A stretch of 64,000 bases of DNA from Phlyctochytrium arcticum (lineage: Eukaryota > Chytridiomycota > Chytridiomycetes > Chytridiales > Chytridiaceae): positions 310,001 to 374,000 of the forward strand of contig JAHLKI010000014.1 in NCBI GenBank assembly GCA_025602905.1, read 5' to 3'. How positions within the stretch are numbered: the stretch's first letter is position 1; every line of letters begins with the position of its first letter. Shown one piece after another: positions 45,743 through 57,883 of this stretch. The notes under the pieces are model-generated. The model saw only the letters and a program-made list of their open reading frames with translations. It searched no databases and was not told the DNA's origin. The position numbers and the translations under genes are program-made.

Positions 45743-46015
45743 GCTGCATGTTCTGACATATTGTCTTGGGACGATTGCTGGCTATGGTGTTATTTTTGTT
45801 GTTGCGAATTAACTGCTTGTGCAAACGGACGAGTTCAGGAAGTTCATGGGCAACTCTGCTACACGTGTTCCAAATAAAGCTGCTGTATTCTTGGTTTACA
45901 TCGCACAACAGCGGATGGATCGATGGTGAAAAATAAGATGTATTATTGCGGTGGTTGAAAAACCAAATAAACCGAATGAAGGAAAAATCTACAAAATGAT
46001 AGAAAGGGGAAAGGC

Positions 46016-49000
46016 CTAACCGACCCTTATGCGTTTTTTAATGACAACCTCTGGGGAGCTCATGAACCCGTCTCCATCGTGGGTACTGTTTCGAGATGGC
46101 GAGGTTGGAGTCCCAGGGGTGGGAGTTCTATCGCGATTCTCCTTCTCGTTATCGATGCTGCTGCTAGCCGTTGGGCGACTTCGTTTCGTGCCTCGACGGC
46201 CTTGGTTTTGCTGAGTGATGAGTGGGGATTGGGGGATCTCAGGAGGGCTTTCACGATCTGAATCGTCCAAGTTCAAGTCGAGACCAAATATGGGAGCACG
46301 CTTTCGTTGGGCCCTTTTGCTTGAGCGTGGCGTACTTGACGCTGCCCGCTTTGGCGTGCGTTTCGAGCCTCCAGCAACAGGCTTCTTGGATGGAGTTGCA
46401 ATCACGGGAGCATCCGCTTCACTCTGCTCCGCACCAGACTCATCCGCTGTTTCCTGATCGACATCCATCATGTTTTCATCGACAATCTCTTTTTCCTCGT
46501 CGTCCTCACGATATGATTTTCGAGCACTGGCTGCTGATCGTGATGAGCGAGCGCGGGTAGGAGTGCCGGGTTCAGTGATGGCTTGGCGTTTGGCTGTCTT
46601 TGAACCGGCTACACGCTTGGCAGCGGGCTGTTCTTCGGAATCATCTTTCGCAGTGACTTTTGCACTTCGGCGGGTAACCGGTTTCTTCTTCTTGGCCGGT
46701 GTACTGGCAGGTGTTCCATCCTGCTCCCGACTAGTCACAGCCTTCGGCTTTCGTCCTCGCCGTCGAGTAGATGTGTCGCCCTTTTCAAGCGCCTTTACAA
46801 ACGTCCAGTAAGCCTGCCATTCCGCAGCACCTTCAATTGGCTTCAACTCTAAATCCAACAATCCTTGCTCAACATAATTTACAATGTCTTCAACGTTCAG
46901 AATTGATTCTTCTTCATCATCGCTGGCGTCTGCCTGGTTGCGGCCGCGGCTGCCTCGACTGGGCTTTTTCAGTGCTCCAAGCTCATGAACGATTTGTTGC
47001 ACAATACCACCGAGACTTCCCCACACACGCCAAGCTTCATTGATTTCCTCTACAGTTTTGCGAACATGGTGGCGAGTTAACGTGCCGATGTACTCGGTGT
47101 CAAGGTCTGAGTCTTGGCCGCGAATGATTTTCCAAAGTTTGAGCTCCTGGATCACACTGTCGGCACCTTCTTTTAAACTTGAAAGAAGGGCCTGCACGAC
47201 GATACCATGTGTGAGTTTCAACTTTGGGGATTCCTTCACAATCGGTACCCAGGCCTTCATGACACTGATCAGAAACTTCACCAGATTGAGTGCGGGATCC
47301 ATTGTGTCCACCCCATTCCGGTAATAAATCGTAATCGATTGAGAAAGCCCTTCAACTATAATTTGGCATGCTTGTCGAACAACATCCCGGAAGGAGTGTA
47401 GCTGTCGTTGCACGAGGTGACGGTCTCCACTTTCTTCTGCTGCTGCAACCTCATCCAAAACATCCTCAGCAGCAAGTTTCAATCGCATGCCAATAATGTC
47501 TTTGACAGATTCCCCAGCCAATCCATCCCAGATGGTTCCAAGGATCGGCGCTGGCAGCTGCCGAGCGCTTACAGCTCGCAGGTAAAGAGGGACTTCTCCA
47601 AACCCGTAGTACTTCAGCAAAAGCACAGCATGTTGAGGATCGAAAAGGCCAAACACTACCATACGTCCTAAATCAGCGACTAGTTTTGCAGCCCTGTGCC
47701 TCGCTTCCTCGATAGATGCATCATTTCGAAACTCTGTAAGATTATCCGACGCTTCCGATTGGTCGGACGTTTTGATTGAGCTACCGAACTTGGCACCCGG
47801 ACTCACGGTCGCTAAGGCAGCAGTCATCTCCCCAAGAGTTTCGGCTATGCCCCGTTGCACCTCATCAGGAACTCGTCTCGCCACCTCGGGGAGAACTACT
47901 GCGGCATCTCCGTTAACCATCAAGTACATATACCCAAGCATCTCAAATGCAGCAAGCTTGACGCCATGTCGGAAAACGATCCATTCAGCATCTGACTGAG
48001 TAAAAATCGCCTCAGCAATGGAAAACAGCCTTGCAGATTTGGCACGGTAGGTTTGAAGCAATTCATCAGCACGCTCGCCAACTACTGGCTTGGGAATTCT
48101 CTCATCAGAGTTTTCCTCATCCGCGTCTGCGTCCTCTTCACTTGCCCCGGTTGCTTCGGAAAACGCCCGTTTCAACTCCCAGCTCACGTCGAGGCACATA
48201 ACATGTAAAGTGGTACCAACAAGTTCGTCGATCAAATAATCCACGCTGTTATAGTAGGAGGGAACTGTGCTACTTGCTGAAGAGGCTTGCTGACGTTTTG
48301 AAGCAATACCCAATGCGGCATTGATGACTCCATTTAATACTTGGAAAAGCCCACTCCACTCTTCCAAGTCATTGCCTGAGCCAACACTGAGAACCGCAGG
48401 CATTCCACCTAGGTCGATTACTTTCCACAATTCCCGAAGTCGTCGGAGAGCATCGCGTAGGGCAAAGAGCGCGGTCGTATCCATGTCTTCTGCCGTTTCT
48501 TCATTACGCTTGATTTCGTCTTCTAGGTCAAGTAAAGATCGTGAAACCTGGTTGGAAATAACTTCCTCCACGATTTCCTCCACCTTTTGAATTGTTGTGG
48601 GATGTAACGTAGCAGCAGAATTATCTTCGCCTGAGGGCGAACTCTCCGCTCTTGTCCGACCCTTTCGCTTTCGGGGAGGCTCCTCTGCAGGAGTATCATT
48701 TTCGACTGGCTTCTTGCTCCCCAAAAGATACTGTAAAGTCATACCACATTCGTGGAGTATGTCACAATTTGAATGCGTAAGGAGAATTTGTCCCAGGTGG
48801 TCCAGAAGCACCTCATAAGCTTTCAGCATACGCATTTCGAAGTACATGCCCATATCCATGTGCCGGACTATAATGAGCAGCTCATGAAGTCTTTGTTGGC
48901 CATCGCCGGTATATTCCGCCGCATATTTCTGAAAGTATTTTGGCAAGACTGAGATCATCTTGCGAGTAAAGTTCGATCGTGCATCGGCGATTTTGGTGGC

Positions 49001-51282
49001 TGAGGCCGTAGCTGTTGTCTTTTTGTCATCATCTCCATTTCCAGAGAGTGTGTGGCTTATAACCGCATTGGCAACATATAGCAGCGTGGTTTCCTCTTGG
49101 TCATCGAGTCGTAAGGGATCCCGAGAAATGGACTGACTTGCCTCATCCTCAGTAGAACCATCAGCGGATAAGTATTCAAGTATCGCTTCCCAGTCTTGAA
49201 GAGGCTCTATGACCTTCCAGAGCGCGGAGACTGCTGCATCGACCTTGCCAAACCCAACCGTGGGCTCATTTAAGCGATCTTTGACGAGAAGCCACCCCAA
49301 TATTTCTTCACATGTCTTCGACTTTGCAATGCGTTCTCGGCGCAACTCGTCTGTTTCGTCGTCATCGTCATCATCAAATACAACGTCTTCACCCATATCT
49401 AAGGAACTGAAGACAGAAGCTTGCGGCTGTGATTGCGAGTGTTTTTTAGCTTGCTCCTCGGCATCATCGTCATTTTCAGCATCAATAACGCCGACAATTG
49501 CTGCTTGGCGCTCTTTTTGCTGTGATTCCAATGTTCGAGCAGTAGCAATCAGCATCTCGCAAAGAGATTTGAGAGCAACTTTTTTCTCTTCCGCCTCCGG
49601 TAGATTTTGCGTCTTCCTATTGGCCTTGACCTGATCCATGAGCGGGTCGTGGAAATTTTCCATCCATACATCATACGCGACTTGCGCAATGCCTTTGCGG
49701 ACAGTGGGGTCTTGGTCGAACAGGAGCGGCATGGCAGCATCCCGATCCGCATCGTCAATGAGACCGGCTTCCGCAATGAGACTGATGACTTTTACGGCCT
49801 CGTGTCGCACAGATGTTTCTTTTTCCCTAATCGCCATTTCCAGGAGCCTTGGACGAAAGCGTTCAGTAAACGCTCGCAGACCAGAGACCATGGACTCTGC
49901 GCGTTGATATAATCTTGCCAATGACTTCAGAGCTTCTAATCGAACGCTAGGGGTCTTATCGGACAACAGCCATCCGATATACCGCAAATATTGCGCGTCC
50001 AGATATACATCTGGAAATTTGAAAATGGCCCAGCCCAGATCGCGAATGCATTCCGCGCGAATAATCGCATCAGTATCCCGGTAACGATGAACGAAAACGC
50101 TAAATGTATGCCATTAGTAATTTCCTCTAGGGATGAATAGTGCAGATGCTACCTGTCGAAAATATCGTTTAAAAACATCTCCAACTTGATTTTCTTGCCG
50201 TGCAAATCACTGACGCGCTTCTCCGTCTGCTTTTGCTTTGCATTCTGTCCCTTCGTGTTCCGTTTCTGCTCAGCCTGCAACTGACGGTTGGCAATCGTCC
50301 ATTCATCGTGTATCCGTTTTCCGACGTCACACAAATTTGTTAGGAGAACGAGTGTTACTGCCGTGGCAGTATGTCGAAACGGGCGAAACATGGAAGAGCT
50401 CATGGTGACCAGCCATATTATAAGATTCTCAAAGCACCAGCCATCATCGGCGAACAACAGACCAGTCTCAGCACGGTCGACCCACTTTTCCCAGAACTCT
50501 GACATGTGCTTGCGAAACTTATTTCCTCCCGCAGCTGCTTTGCCCCGTCCTTTGGCGATCAAAGGGTAGTCTTGATGTGCTTTCTTAAGTGTCAAGAACC
50601 AAATGATGTCAGACCGACCCGCATTCGAAAAGTGCAAGTACGACGCCTTACCGTTTCAAACTTGTTTTGTAGTTCTTCTAATTGCTCAGTAATATTATCC
50701 TGGTCTTCAAAAGTTTCCTTGTCGATTCTGCCTGGACAGCCGGCACTCTGAAAAGAACATAAACATTTGGATGCAGTGCTCATTCTGTGCAAGTAATCAT
50801 ACCTGGAGCAAAAAGTTTATCAAGTCAACCATGGCTGCAATGTGATCGGCATTAAAATCCGCCATCCAGTCAGATATCTGCGCTTCGATTGCCTTGGGGT
50901 GATTCATCACGATGTCGAAAATCGTGCCTTCCTCTTCCTCGGCATTTTTCTCTACGGAGACCACACTTTTTCCTTTCTTACGCCGGGAAGATGCACTGTC
51001 TTTCTGGGGCTTTGCCCTTTGTGTCGCACTCCCGCTTGCTTTGGACGTTGTTGCAGTCTTCTTTGTTGATCGAGTGCTTTTCCGCGGAGTCGGGGCTTCC
51101 TGCTCACTGTCACTCGCTTCTGCGCCGCTCCCTACGGCCGACAGATGATCAGAGTGTGCATCCTCGCGGTCACTACCGCCGTTCTGTGCTTCTTCCTCCT
51201 CTTCTGCTCCGTCTTCCCTCTCATTGTTTGCGTCGTCGGAGTCTGCTGCGACCTCAGATGGAGGAGCAGAGTCGTCGTCCAT
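46016..51282 (-). CDS. SCC3: Cohesin subunit SCC3/STAG
   Basis: Four exons: 51282-50803, 50747-50652, 50583-50153, 50099-46016; 1696 residues. It is the HEAT-repeat subunit that binds Scc1 and DNA and is needed to load and hold cohesin. The acidic N-tail (EEEEEAQNGG, then basic STRSTKKTATTSK) precedes a STAG domain. The stromalin conservative domain begins at about residue 336: FVHRYRDTDAIIRAECIRDL, DVYLDAQYLRYIGWLLSDKT. The C-terminal 250 residues are disordered and basic with an AT-hook-like RRRGRKPK and many Ser/Pro sites. Length exceeds yeast Scc3 (about 1150) because of both tails and acidic loops. The coding strand faces NDUFB3 across a 501-base divergent promoter. Confidence 0.93.
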
Positions 51283-51783
51283 ACTCAGGTAGCTTTGACG
51301 ACAATTTTAGTGAGAGTGACACCGTCTTCGCAAAACTCAGTAGTGACAGCTAGGTTTGTTGGAACTCTTGCGGTTGATGTATAGAAGGGGAGGCGACGAT
51401 TGGTGTCTTTGACCGCGGTTCAAAGTTCGGACCTCACAAGTTGATGAGACCACTCCTGGTTAAATGAAAACTCACGTGTGGGCTGCGCAGCCGAGTTTCC
51501 CTGCCAACAAATTCAAAGTCAGATCAACATTCATCATTCACGCAGTGGTCCTCATTGGTAGTAAAATCGGCACATCCCTCTTGCGTTTGACGGGCTCCAA
51601 CGGGCAATTTTTTCACGGTATACGGTTTCTGGTGTGTGCAGCGTACGCCCGCACGGAATCTCAGCCAAGGTGAGTAAAAACTGGGCAAATTGGGTACGAT
51701 GGCGACCTATGTGCTAAACCCACTGTGTATAGACTCTATCTTCAACTTGACGTTGCAATACCCTTCTCGCATATCACACCATC
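51283..51783. promoter_or_regulatory. Divergent intergenic region, SCC3 / NDUFB3
   Basis: A 501-base gap between divergent genes, containing both promoters. No TATA box was seen close to either start, as is common for housekeeping genes. Confidence 0.4.
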
Positions 51784-52122
51784 ATGTCAGCCAACAAACG
51801 TGTAATCCGAGCACCCGAGTTCCCATTGTTTCCTTTCCGAGCATGGCGAGTAAACCCTCCTGTTCTCGAAGGAACGGCTCCCGTTGCTGCAGACCCTTGG
51901 GCCAAGCGTGAAGCCTGGCGATACGACAAATTCTTCAGTGTCCGAAATCGTGTGCGAAATATGGCCCCTGGCCTGTCCATCGGCTTGGCTGCCTTTGGTG
52001 TCTATGTTGCGTACGATCGGTGGTACCACACAAAAGGTCCTGGCCGCGAGGAGAAGGAAAAGTGGGATCAGTGGATGCGCGACCGGGAGCAACGGCTGGC
52101 CCAAGAGCACAAGGGACATTAA
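51784..52122 (+). CDS. NDUFB3: NADH:ubiquinone oxidoreductase subunit NDUFB3
   Basis: A single-exon gene of 112 residues, matching the size of fungal B12 subunits. The core DPWAKREAWRYDKFFSVRNR is the family signature, followed by one membrane helix (MAPGLSIGLAAFGVYVAYDRWY) and a charged tail. It is an accessory subunit of the membrane arm of respiratory complex I. The presence of complex I separates this organism from yeasts such as Saccharomyces that have lost it. Confidence 0.92.
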   Translation: MSANKRVIRAPEFPLFPFRAWRVNPPVLEGTAPVAADPWAKREAWRYDKFFSVRNRVRNMAPGLSIGLAAFGVYVAYDRWYHTKGPGREEKEKWDQWMRDREQRLAQEHKGH

Positions 52123-52403
52123 ACACTGGGAAATCAAACATCCTGTACCGGTGCGGCCAAGCAAACCCTCCACGTCCTCTTTCACAAACATCTCCGTCCA
52201 CATCATTCAGCAAGCTCCTTGATGCTTACGCTAGTTGTACAAAATGTTACAGTAGCAGCTTGGAAAATCTTTAATTATATACACATTGACCGCCAGCGCC
52301 AATTTCTTCATCACATCGATTGAATATACCCTCAAATCGTATCTTTCTGCGAATGAATGTTACTTTGAACCGCCAGAGAAGCGGGTCCTCCATAGTTGGC
52401 AGT

Positions 52404-54812
52404 TTAAGCTACGAACAATGGCTTGGATTGGTCAAACCACCAACTTTTGACCGTGCGATCATCTGAACAACTGGCAAACAGACTTTGCCGCGGATTCCAT
52501 GCTGCGCGATACACGATTCCTTGATGTCCCCGCAATGTTTGCAGAATGTCCCCCTTCAGAGCGTCCCATATATATACAATGCCGTCCTCAGATCCGCCAA
52601 CGACCAAAGCATCTCCTGCAAATCCTGCTTTGATGAAATTCTTTGAAGTGTTTTGGTGTCCTTTGAATTTGCGGATAGGACGAAGCTGCGGCACAAGCTA
52701 TTAGGGAAATCTGAACAAAAGATGGCTGTGAAACTGGTAATCATACCATACGAATGTCCCAAAGACGATTTGAGTTGTCTTTGGAACTGCTGAGCAATAG
52801 CGAGCCATTTGAACTCATCTCTACAGACGTTACTTCTCCCAAATGTGAAGTGATAGTCCGAATACACAGTCCTACGGATAAAAAGTAAGTCTAAAAGACT
52901 GCGCTTCCCACGCAATCAGCGTAAAATACCTGAAACAATATCCCAAAACTTGATTGTGTTGTCTTTGCTCCCGCTTACAATTAGATTTCCAAGAGGGCTG
53001 AAAATTGTCTGTGATACCGACAGTTGGTGACCCGAGAATGACTTGACGACGGTCGCTCGCTCAATGTCATAGAGTCGTACGACTTTATCATAACCCCCAG
53101 TAGCAATATGGGTACCTGTCGGATGGAACTTGACAGAGTACACATCTCCACCACCTTCTTCCAAAAACGTGGCGACACATGGGGTTGCTGACGTCTTGTG
53201 CGGCTTATAGTCCCATAATTTGACTGTTCCATCGCCAGAGGCACTGGCCAAAAGACTCCCGTTTTTGCTGGACGCTACATCCCAGATTCGCGACGTGTGC
53301 CCCTCCAGTACCGTCTGGCACTCTCCAGTCTCTGTATCCCAAACCCGGCAAGTATTATCACTGGACCCCGATAATATAGCCAGACCTTCTTCTCCAATGA
53401 ATTCCACGCATTTGACATTTCCTTTGTGGCCAGTCAGAGTAGATTTCACCGCATTGGGAATGATGAGGGAGTGATAATCATCCAAAAGAGTGGTTACGCG
53501 CGGAGCGATGCGTGGGTGGTAGCGTGATGATTCTATTTGATAGGCGACAGCTTGGCGCAGCATGGTCAACAGACGCTGAGGGGGGAGATAGACGGAACCT
53601 GGGTACAAAAGCGAAAATAAGTACGTCTTTCTCTGTGGGGCCTGATAGGGGCAACAAACCTTCGCGATCGGCAGTCTCGAAATCTACCATGTTTTGAAAG
53701 TTCTCTGCCAACTTTTCTCGTCCCGGTCCAATTCCCTCCCAATTTTTGAATGACGCGGCATCTTGTACGGACTTGGCGGTGAGCAGATAGCACAAATCCT
53801 TAAACTCCTGTGGTGTCGTTTGCATGCTCTCCAAAGGCTTCAGACGTTTGTTTAGATGCGTGAATGCCTGTTACCCATCGTTAGAAGGTGTTGGAAACAC
53901 GGTAAGGAAGCCTGGAAAACCTTTTGCAGTTCATGATATTCAATGTACTCCAAATACTGCTGCTTGTAAGCAGCGTACATAAAGCTCTTGTGATTCTTCA
54001 TAAGCGTTTTTGTACAGAGTCGATCAACTTCTGCCCAATCTCCATCTGCCGTTGAACGCACTTTAGTTCTCTCCGGGACACATATTTCTGACGAATTGAA
54101 AATTACCCAAGACTGCTTTCCGCATCCGTCGGATATCCGTTTGCCGATCTTCACGCTCATACGTTTTGACATTGGCTTCGTCTAGTACAGTCATCTTGGA
54201 TGCATTGTAACCCTCATCATGCAAATACTGCACAATCATTCGTATTATATCCTAAAGACCCGTCGACTGATTAGTCTGCGCAATGAACTTTAGATAAAGC
54301 ACGACAAAGAGTCCACCTCCTTGATCTTGTCTTCCTGTGCATTGAAAATGTCCTCTGTCGGTCGTATTGAACCTTCCCGGGATCCCACATGATCTTGATT
54401 TGCGGCAATCACCAATAAACTGTCGTCCAAAGTCTTGTCAGCTCCATACGACCAGACCGCATAAAGATCGGAGACATCCATTTCCTCACCTTCGTCGTCG
54501 TTCAGAGAGTTGTCTACTGACCGATTTTCCATCAACCCCACCATCCTTCATCACGTCCTTGATGACTTCTTCCAAAACATGTTCTGCTTCCCGCTCGGCT
54601 TGAGCAGTAACTGACAGTGGAACATCTTGTGATGCTTGCGGGTTTGTGATCAGATCTGGTTCGTGGTCGGTGGGCAGAGGCAAGGGTGGGTGGGGTAAAT
54701 AGAGGTCGTCACTAGCAGGCCTTGGTGGAGATGGCAGCAGGGCCGGATCGGAGGGTATATGTGCTGCTGAGTTTCCTGGACCTTGATCCGCTGTACTTGA
54801 GGGGGCAGCCAT
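52404..54812 (-). CDS. LisH/CTLH-like WD40-repeat protein
   Basis: Eight exons in the favoured model: 54812-54542, 54489-54317, 54251-54107, 54045-53921, 53867-53660, 53598-52930, 52871-52747, 52697-52404; 669 residues. After a Pro-rich N-tail comes a LisH-like helix pair (DIIRMIVQYLHDEGYNASKM), a CTLH-like stretch (GDWAEVDRLCTKTLMKNHKS), a linker with LPPQRLLTMLRQAVAYQIE and SRYHPRIAPRVTTLL, then seven WD40 blades (LTGHKGNVKCVEFIG, VLEGHTSRIWDVASS, VYSVKFHPTGTHIATGGYD, SGHQLSVSQTIF, LRGHQGIVYRAAW and others). The plan resembles SMU1-type splicing proteins and other LisH-WD40 scaffolds, but the exact orthologue is unclear. The junction of exons 1 and 2 is uncertain: two open frames must be joined within about 60 bases. 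Confidence 0.82.
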
Positions 54813-55208
54813 GTTCTGACAAGGCTACCGTAAAAACTACGGATAACTTTACGTTGGTGTACGCAATTTGCAAAATTCCGACCGGGATTCAGCCACGGTT
54901 CGGCTTCAAAAACCGTTCGAGGGACAGAACTTCCGCAGAAGTCAAAAATAATCATCAAAGGACATCCAACGTCATTCCAAGTATCAAGGAGAATGTTTGC
55001 TATGTGCTATTAAAGAATACAATATGTGAAAGAAAACCGCAAATTAAAATTGCCATTAATATGGATGTCGGGGGGGATACCCCAGAAGTGGAGGAATGAT
55101 CATGTATAGCGGCACTGTCCGCAGGGAAAGGTGTGTGAGAGGTGGGTCACAGGGTTAACAAGGAAATAGTACGAGAAGAACCCGACTGTTTGACGCCCCC
55201 AGATCTTG
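54813..55208. other. Intergenic, no gene seen
   Basis: A 396-base spacer between two minus-strand genes. A + frame (54722-55099) overlaps the WD40 gene and is a shadow. No repeat or clear signal. Confidence 0.5.
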
Positions 55209-57365
55209 TCAATAAACAAAGCCAGCAACTCCAGCGACCCGTCGCACCTCACGTTCCCAAACGCTATACGGCGAAAACACATCTTCACTCCACGGGTCAT
55301 CAAATTGCATCACCCTGCCCCAATGAACCTGGCTCCCTACGAGCGGATCCACAACCACTTCAGAAAGTCTCGGGGCCCCGTCGAGTAAAGCTTGTAAACC
55401 AGGCGGCGTAAGCGTCAAACCAGCAATGTCCAGCCGTTCCAGCATGGGACAAAGATGAGGGAGGGCAGCGACAGTCTTGTCGGTCAACTGGACGCATCCA
55501 GACATTCCGAAGGATATAAGACGGTATGCGTCACTAAGGGTTTCAGCTAGTGCCTCTTCGGAAATGTGTGTTTGCATATAGAGCTCCAATCGGCGTATCG
55601 ACATAAAATTTGGAGCCAGATCAACCAGAGCTGCGTCTTCCAGAAAGGCGTTGGCGTGATGCGGTCGCGCCAGGTTGACCGAAGTAAGGCCGCGATTGTA
55701 TGAGAGAAGGGCTTTAACGGATTTGGACGATAGGTGCGGCTCACCCATCAGACCCACCAAACTGAGCGTACGAAGGTTACGGAAATGCGGCGCCAGACCA
55801 AAGATGCCGCGATCGGTAAGTTGCACCACACTCCCCACAGAGTCGCTCCCATCCCGCCAATCGTTTTCCACGTAAAAGGTTTCCAGATTTGGAGCAGCGC
55901 GAGCGATCGACATGATCATGTCGTCAGTTAGCCAGCAGCCATCAATCAGGAATGATCTCATGGTCGGGAGCGTCTCCAGTTGGGGCCACCCGTGTCGCGG
56001 AGGTTGTCGGATCATACGCAAAGATATACTTTGCAACTGTCGGCACCGGTTCCAGATGTCCATTACCAATCCCATGCTCAGGGTGGACCCGCAGTCATCT
56101 ATCCGAATTGCGCGCAAATTCTGGCAATTGCTAGCCAATGCGTAGCCGAACCCCTCCTCGTCAGCTGGTAATGGCACCCGCCACAGACTGAGACTTTTGA
56201 GAAACGGGATACAAGAGAGTAAAGCCTCGTAATCGGGTACCTGGGGGAGGTCGGTTGTATCGTAATTCGCGTCAAAGGCAAAGCTAATGTGCAGATTCGA
56301 GAGCAACGGGCAAGTTTGACAGAGGCGAAACAAGTCCCGCCAAGAGGATGGCTCAAAGGTATCAGCGACCAAAGAGCGGAGAGAGCTAAATCGATGAGGA
56401 AGACGTTGTAAGAGACGGTATGATTGGGTATCGGCCTCCCTCGCCCGAAGCAACTCGAGTGAATGCAACTCGGGTGTATGGTGACAAGCGACAGAGAGCA
56501 AAGACAAATCGGCATCTGTACACGCAACACTCATAACACGGACCAAGGCGCTGCTTTCCCGCTTGTTGTACTTGCTAGTGGCGGATCCCAGCACAAACTT
56601 TCCAAAACGGGCCGGTTGACCAGCCATGTGAATACGCTTCCACAGCACCGTATTGGCGGGCTGAGTCCAGTGTCGAGCCACCAAAGCACAGGCATGAAGA
56701 GTTCTGGCCGATTTAGGCGCAAGGAATCCAGATACCCCGCCCAAAATGCATACAAAGTTGAAAATTCGCAGTAGGATCTCTGCAGGCAGCCGAGACAAGC
56801 TAGGTTGTTTCTGTACATAGGACCGGTTGGTACTAGCCCGAGTTCCAATGACGGCGGAACTCAAGACCCTCGCCCGTTCCATCGCAGCCTCATCCGTCTC
56901 GTCATTTAACGTGTTGATGTAGTCCAGTCCCAGTTGGCAGGCCATGACGGCCCTTCGCACTTCTGATGTCTGACAGCATGAATTGATGCTATTGAATCCT
57001 TGCGCACAAGTCTCCAACAGCGATCGAAAGAATTCGTGTGAGGGTTCAGCACCTGAATCCTCGGGTATAGAGTCCAGCTCGTCATCTTCCTCATCCTGCC
57101 GACTGTACGTCGAGTCGCTCAAAGAGAGTCCGGTCATTGCACTCGGATTTGGTGGCCACGGAGGCAGCATATGTGATGGGTTATTAGAATTTCTATGAGG
57201 GCATTTAACTTTAGTACAATTGGCCGTAGAAAGTACGAGATAAACATGCACATACATGTCGAATGGTCCAGCATTCGCCATTGGTATATCTGACTGCCCT
57301 GCCTCCACACCATCATGATCATCTATATGACCATATGGTGACTCCATGCTATTATCATCATGCAC
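55209..57365 (-). CDS. F-box and leucine-rich-repeat protein
   Basis: Two exons proposed: 57365-57256 and 57192-55209; 697 residues. The F-box is at about residues 168-225 (SRLPAEILLRIFNFVC to VARHWTQPANTVLWKRI), followed by at least twelve LRRs of the AMN1/GRR1 type (NLRAIRIDDCGSTLS, LQSISLRMIR, LETFYVENDW, LRTLSLVGLMG, LISFGMSGCVQLTDKTV, LERLDIAGLTLTPPGL). Such proteins are substrate receptors of SCF ubiquitin ligases. A 63-base segment (57255-57193) starts GTATGT, holds an ACTAA branch-like string and ends AG, so it is read as an intron; because its length is a multiple of three with no stop, retention would add 21 residues. Confidence 0.88.
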   Translation of the reverse strand: MHDDNSMESPYGHIDDHDGVEAGQSDIPMANAGPFDMYVHVYLVLSTANCTKVKCPHRNSNNPSHMLPPWPPNPSAMTGLSLSDSTYSRQDEEDDELDSIPEDSGAEPSHEFFRSLLETCAQGFNSINSCCQTSEVRRAVMACQLGLDYINTLNDETDEAAMERARVLSSAVIGTRASTNRSYVQKQPSLSRLPAEILLRIFNFVCILGGVSGFLAPKSARTLHACALVARHWTQPANTVLWKRIHMAGQPARFGKFVLGSATSKYNKRESSALVRVMSVACTDADLSLLSVACHHTPELHSLELLRAREADTQSYRLLQRLPHRFSSLRSLVADTFEPSSWRDLFRLCQTCPLLSNLHISFAFDANYDTTDLPQVPDYEALLSCIPFLKSLSLWRVPLPADEEGFGYALASNCQNLRAIRIDDCGSTLSMGLVMDIWNRCRQLQSISLRMIRQPPRHGWPQLETLPTMRSFLIDGCWLTDDMIMSIARAAPNLETFYVENDWRDGSDSVGSVVQLTDRGIFGLAPHFRNLRTLSLVGLMGEPHLSSKSVKALLSYNRGLTSVNLARPHHANAFLEDAALVDLAPNFMSIRRLELYMQTHISEEALAETLSDAYRLISFGMSGCVQLTDKTVAALPHLCPMLERLDIAGLTLTPPGLQALLDGAPRLSEVVVDPLVGSQVHWGRVMQFDDPWSEDVFSPYSVWEREVRRVAGVAGFVY

Positions 57366-57883
57366 TGTATCTATCGATACACTCTGGCCCCTACTATAGC
57401 ACTTTTCCAGGATCCAACCTTTGGCACAGCGACAATTAAGGGTGCAACTAAAACGGTCCGAGTGTTGTCGATGGTATTTTACTGAGCGGCGGTTGTCAGA
57501 AAGGCTTGGGAGGACTTCTTCTAATCGGTGAGGTCCTTGAGAAAGAGTAGGCGATCAACTCTACGCCGGTGAACAAAAGGACAGAGTCAGGTGTAGCGAG
57601 AACTTTGTTGAAGTGTAGTCTTTGCAGGAATTCTCTTTTTGAAGAAAGGGCGAATAGTCGGGATCAACAGGAAGATTCCCCAAGTCTTATCAATTTCGTT
57701 TCCCCGCAAAGTGCTCACCAAATCGTGCGACCTGCCGATTCGGCGGAGCATCAGAAACATTTTGGGAAGGTCATTACAACGATTTGTCTGGGAATGCTCA
57801 AGAATATCGTCTTTAAAAAATAAAATAAATGTGTGCAGATGGCCAGAGTGAAATGTATTGAGAACCATTACTATATTACAAGC
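57366..57883. other. Intergenic between F-box gene start and eS1 gene end
   Basis: A 518-base spacer. A + frame at 57569-57823 has Cys-x-x-Cys but no family match and is not called. The eS1 3' UTR and the F-box promoter must be here. Confidence 0.5.
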
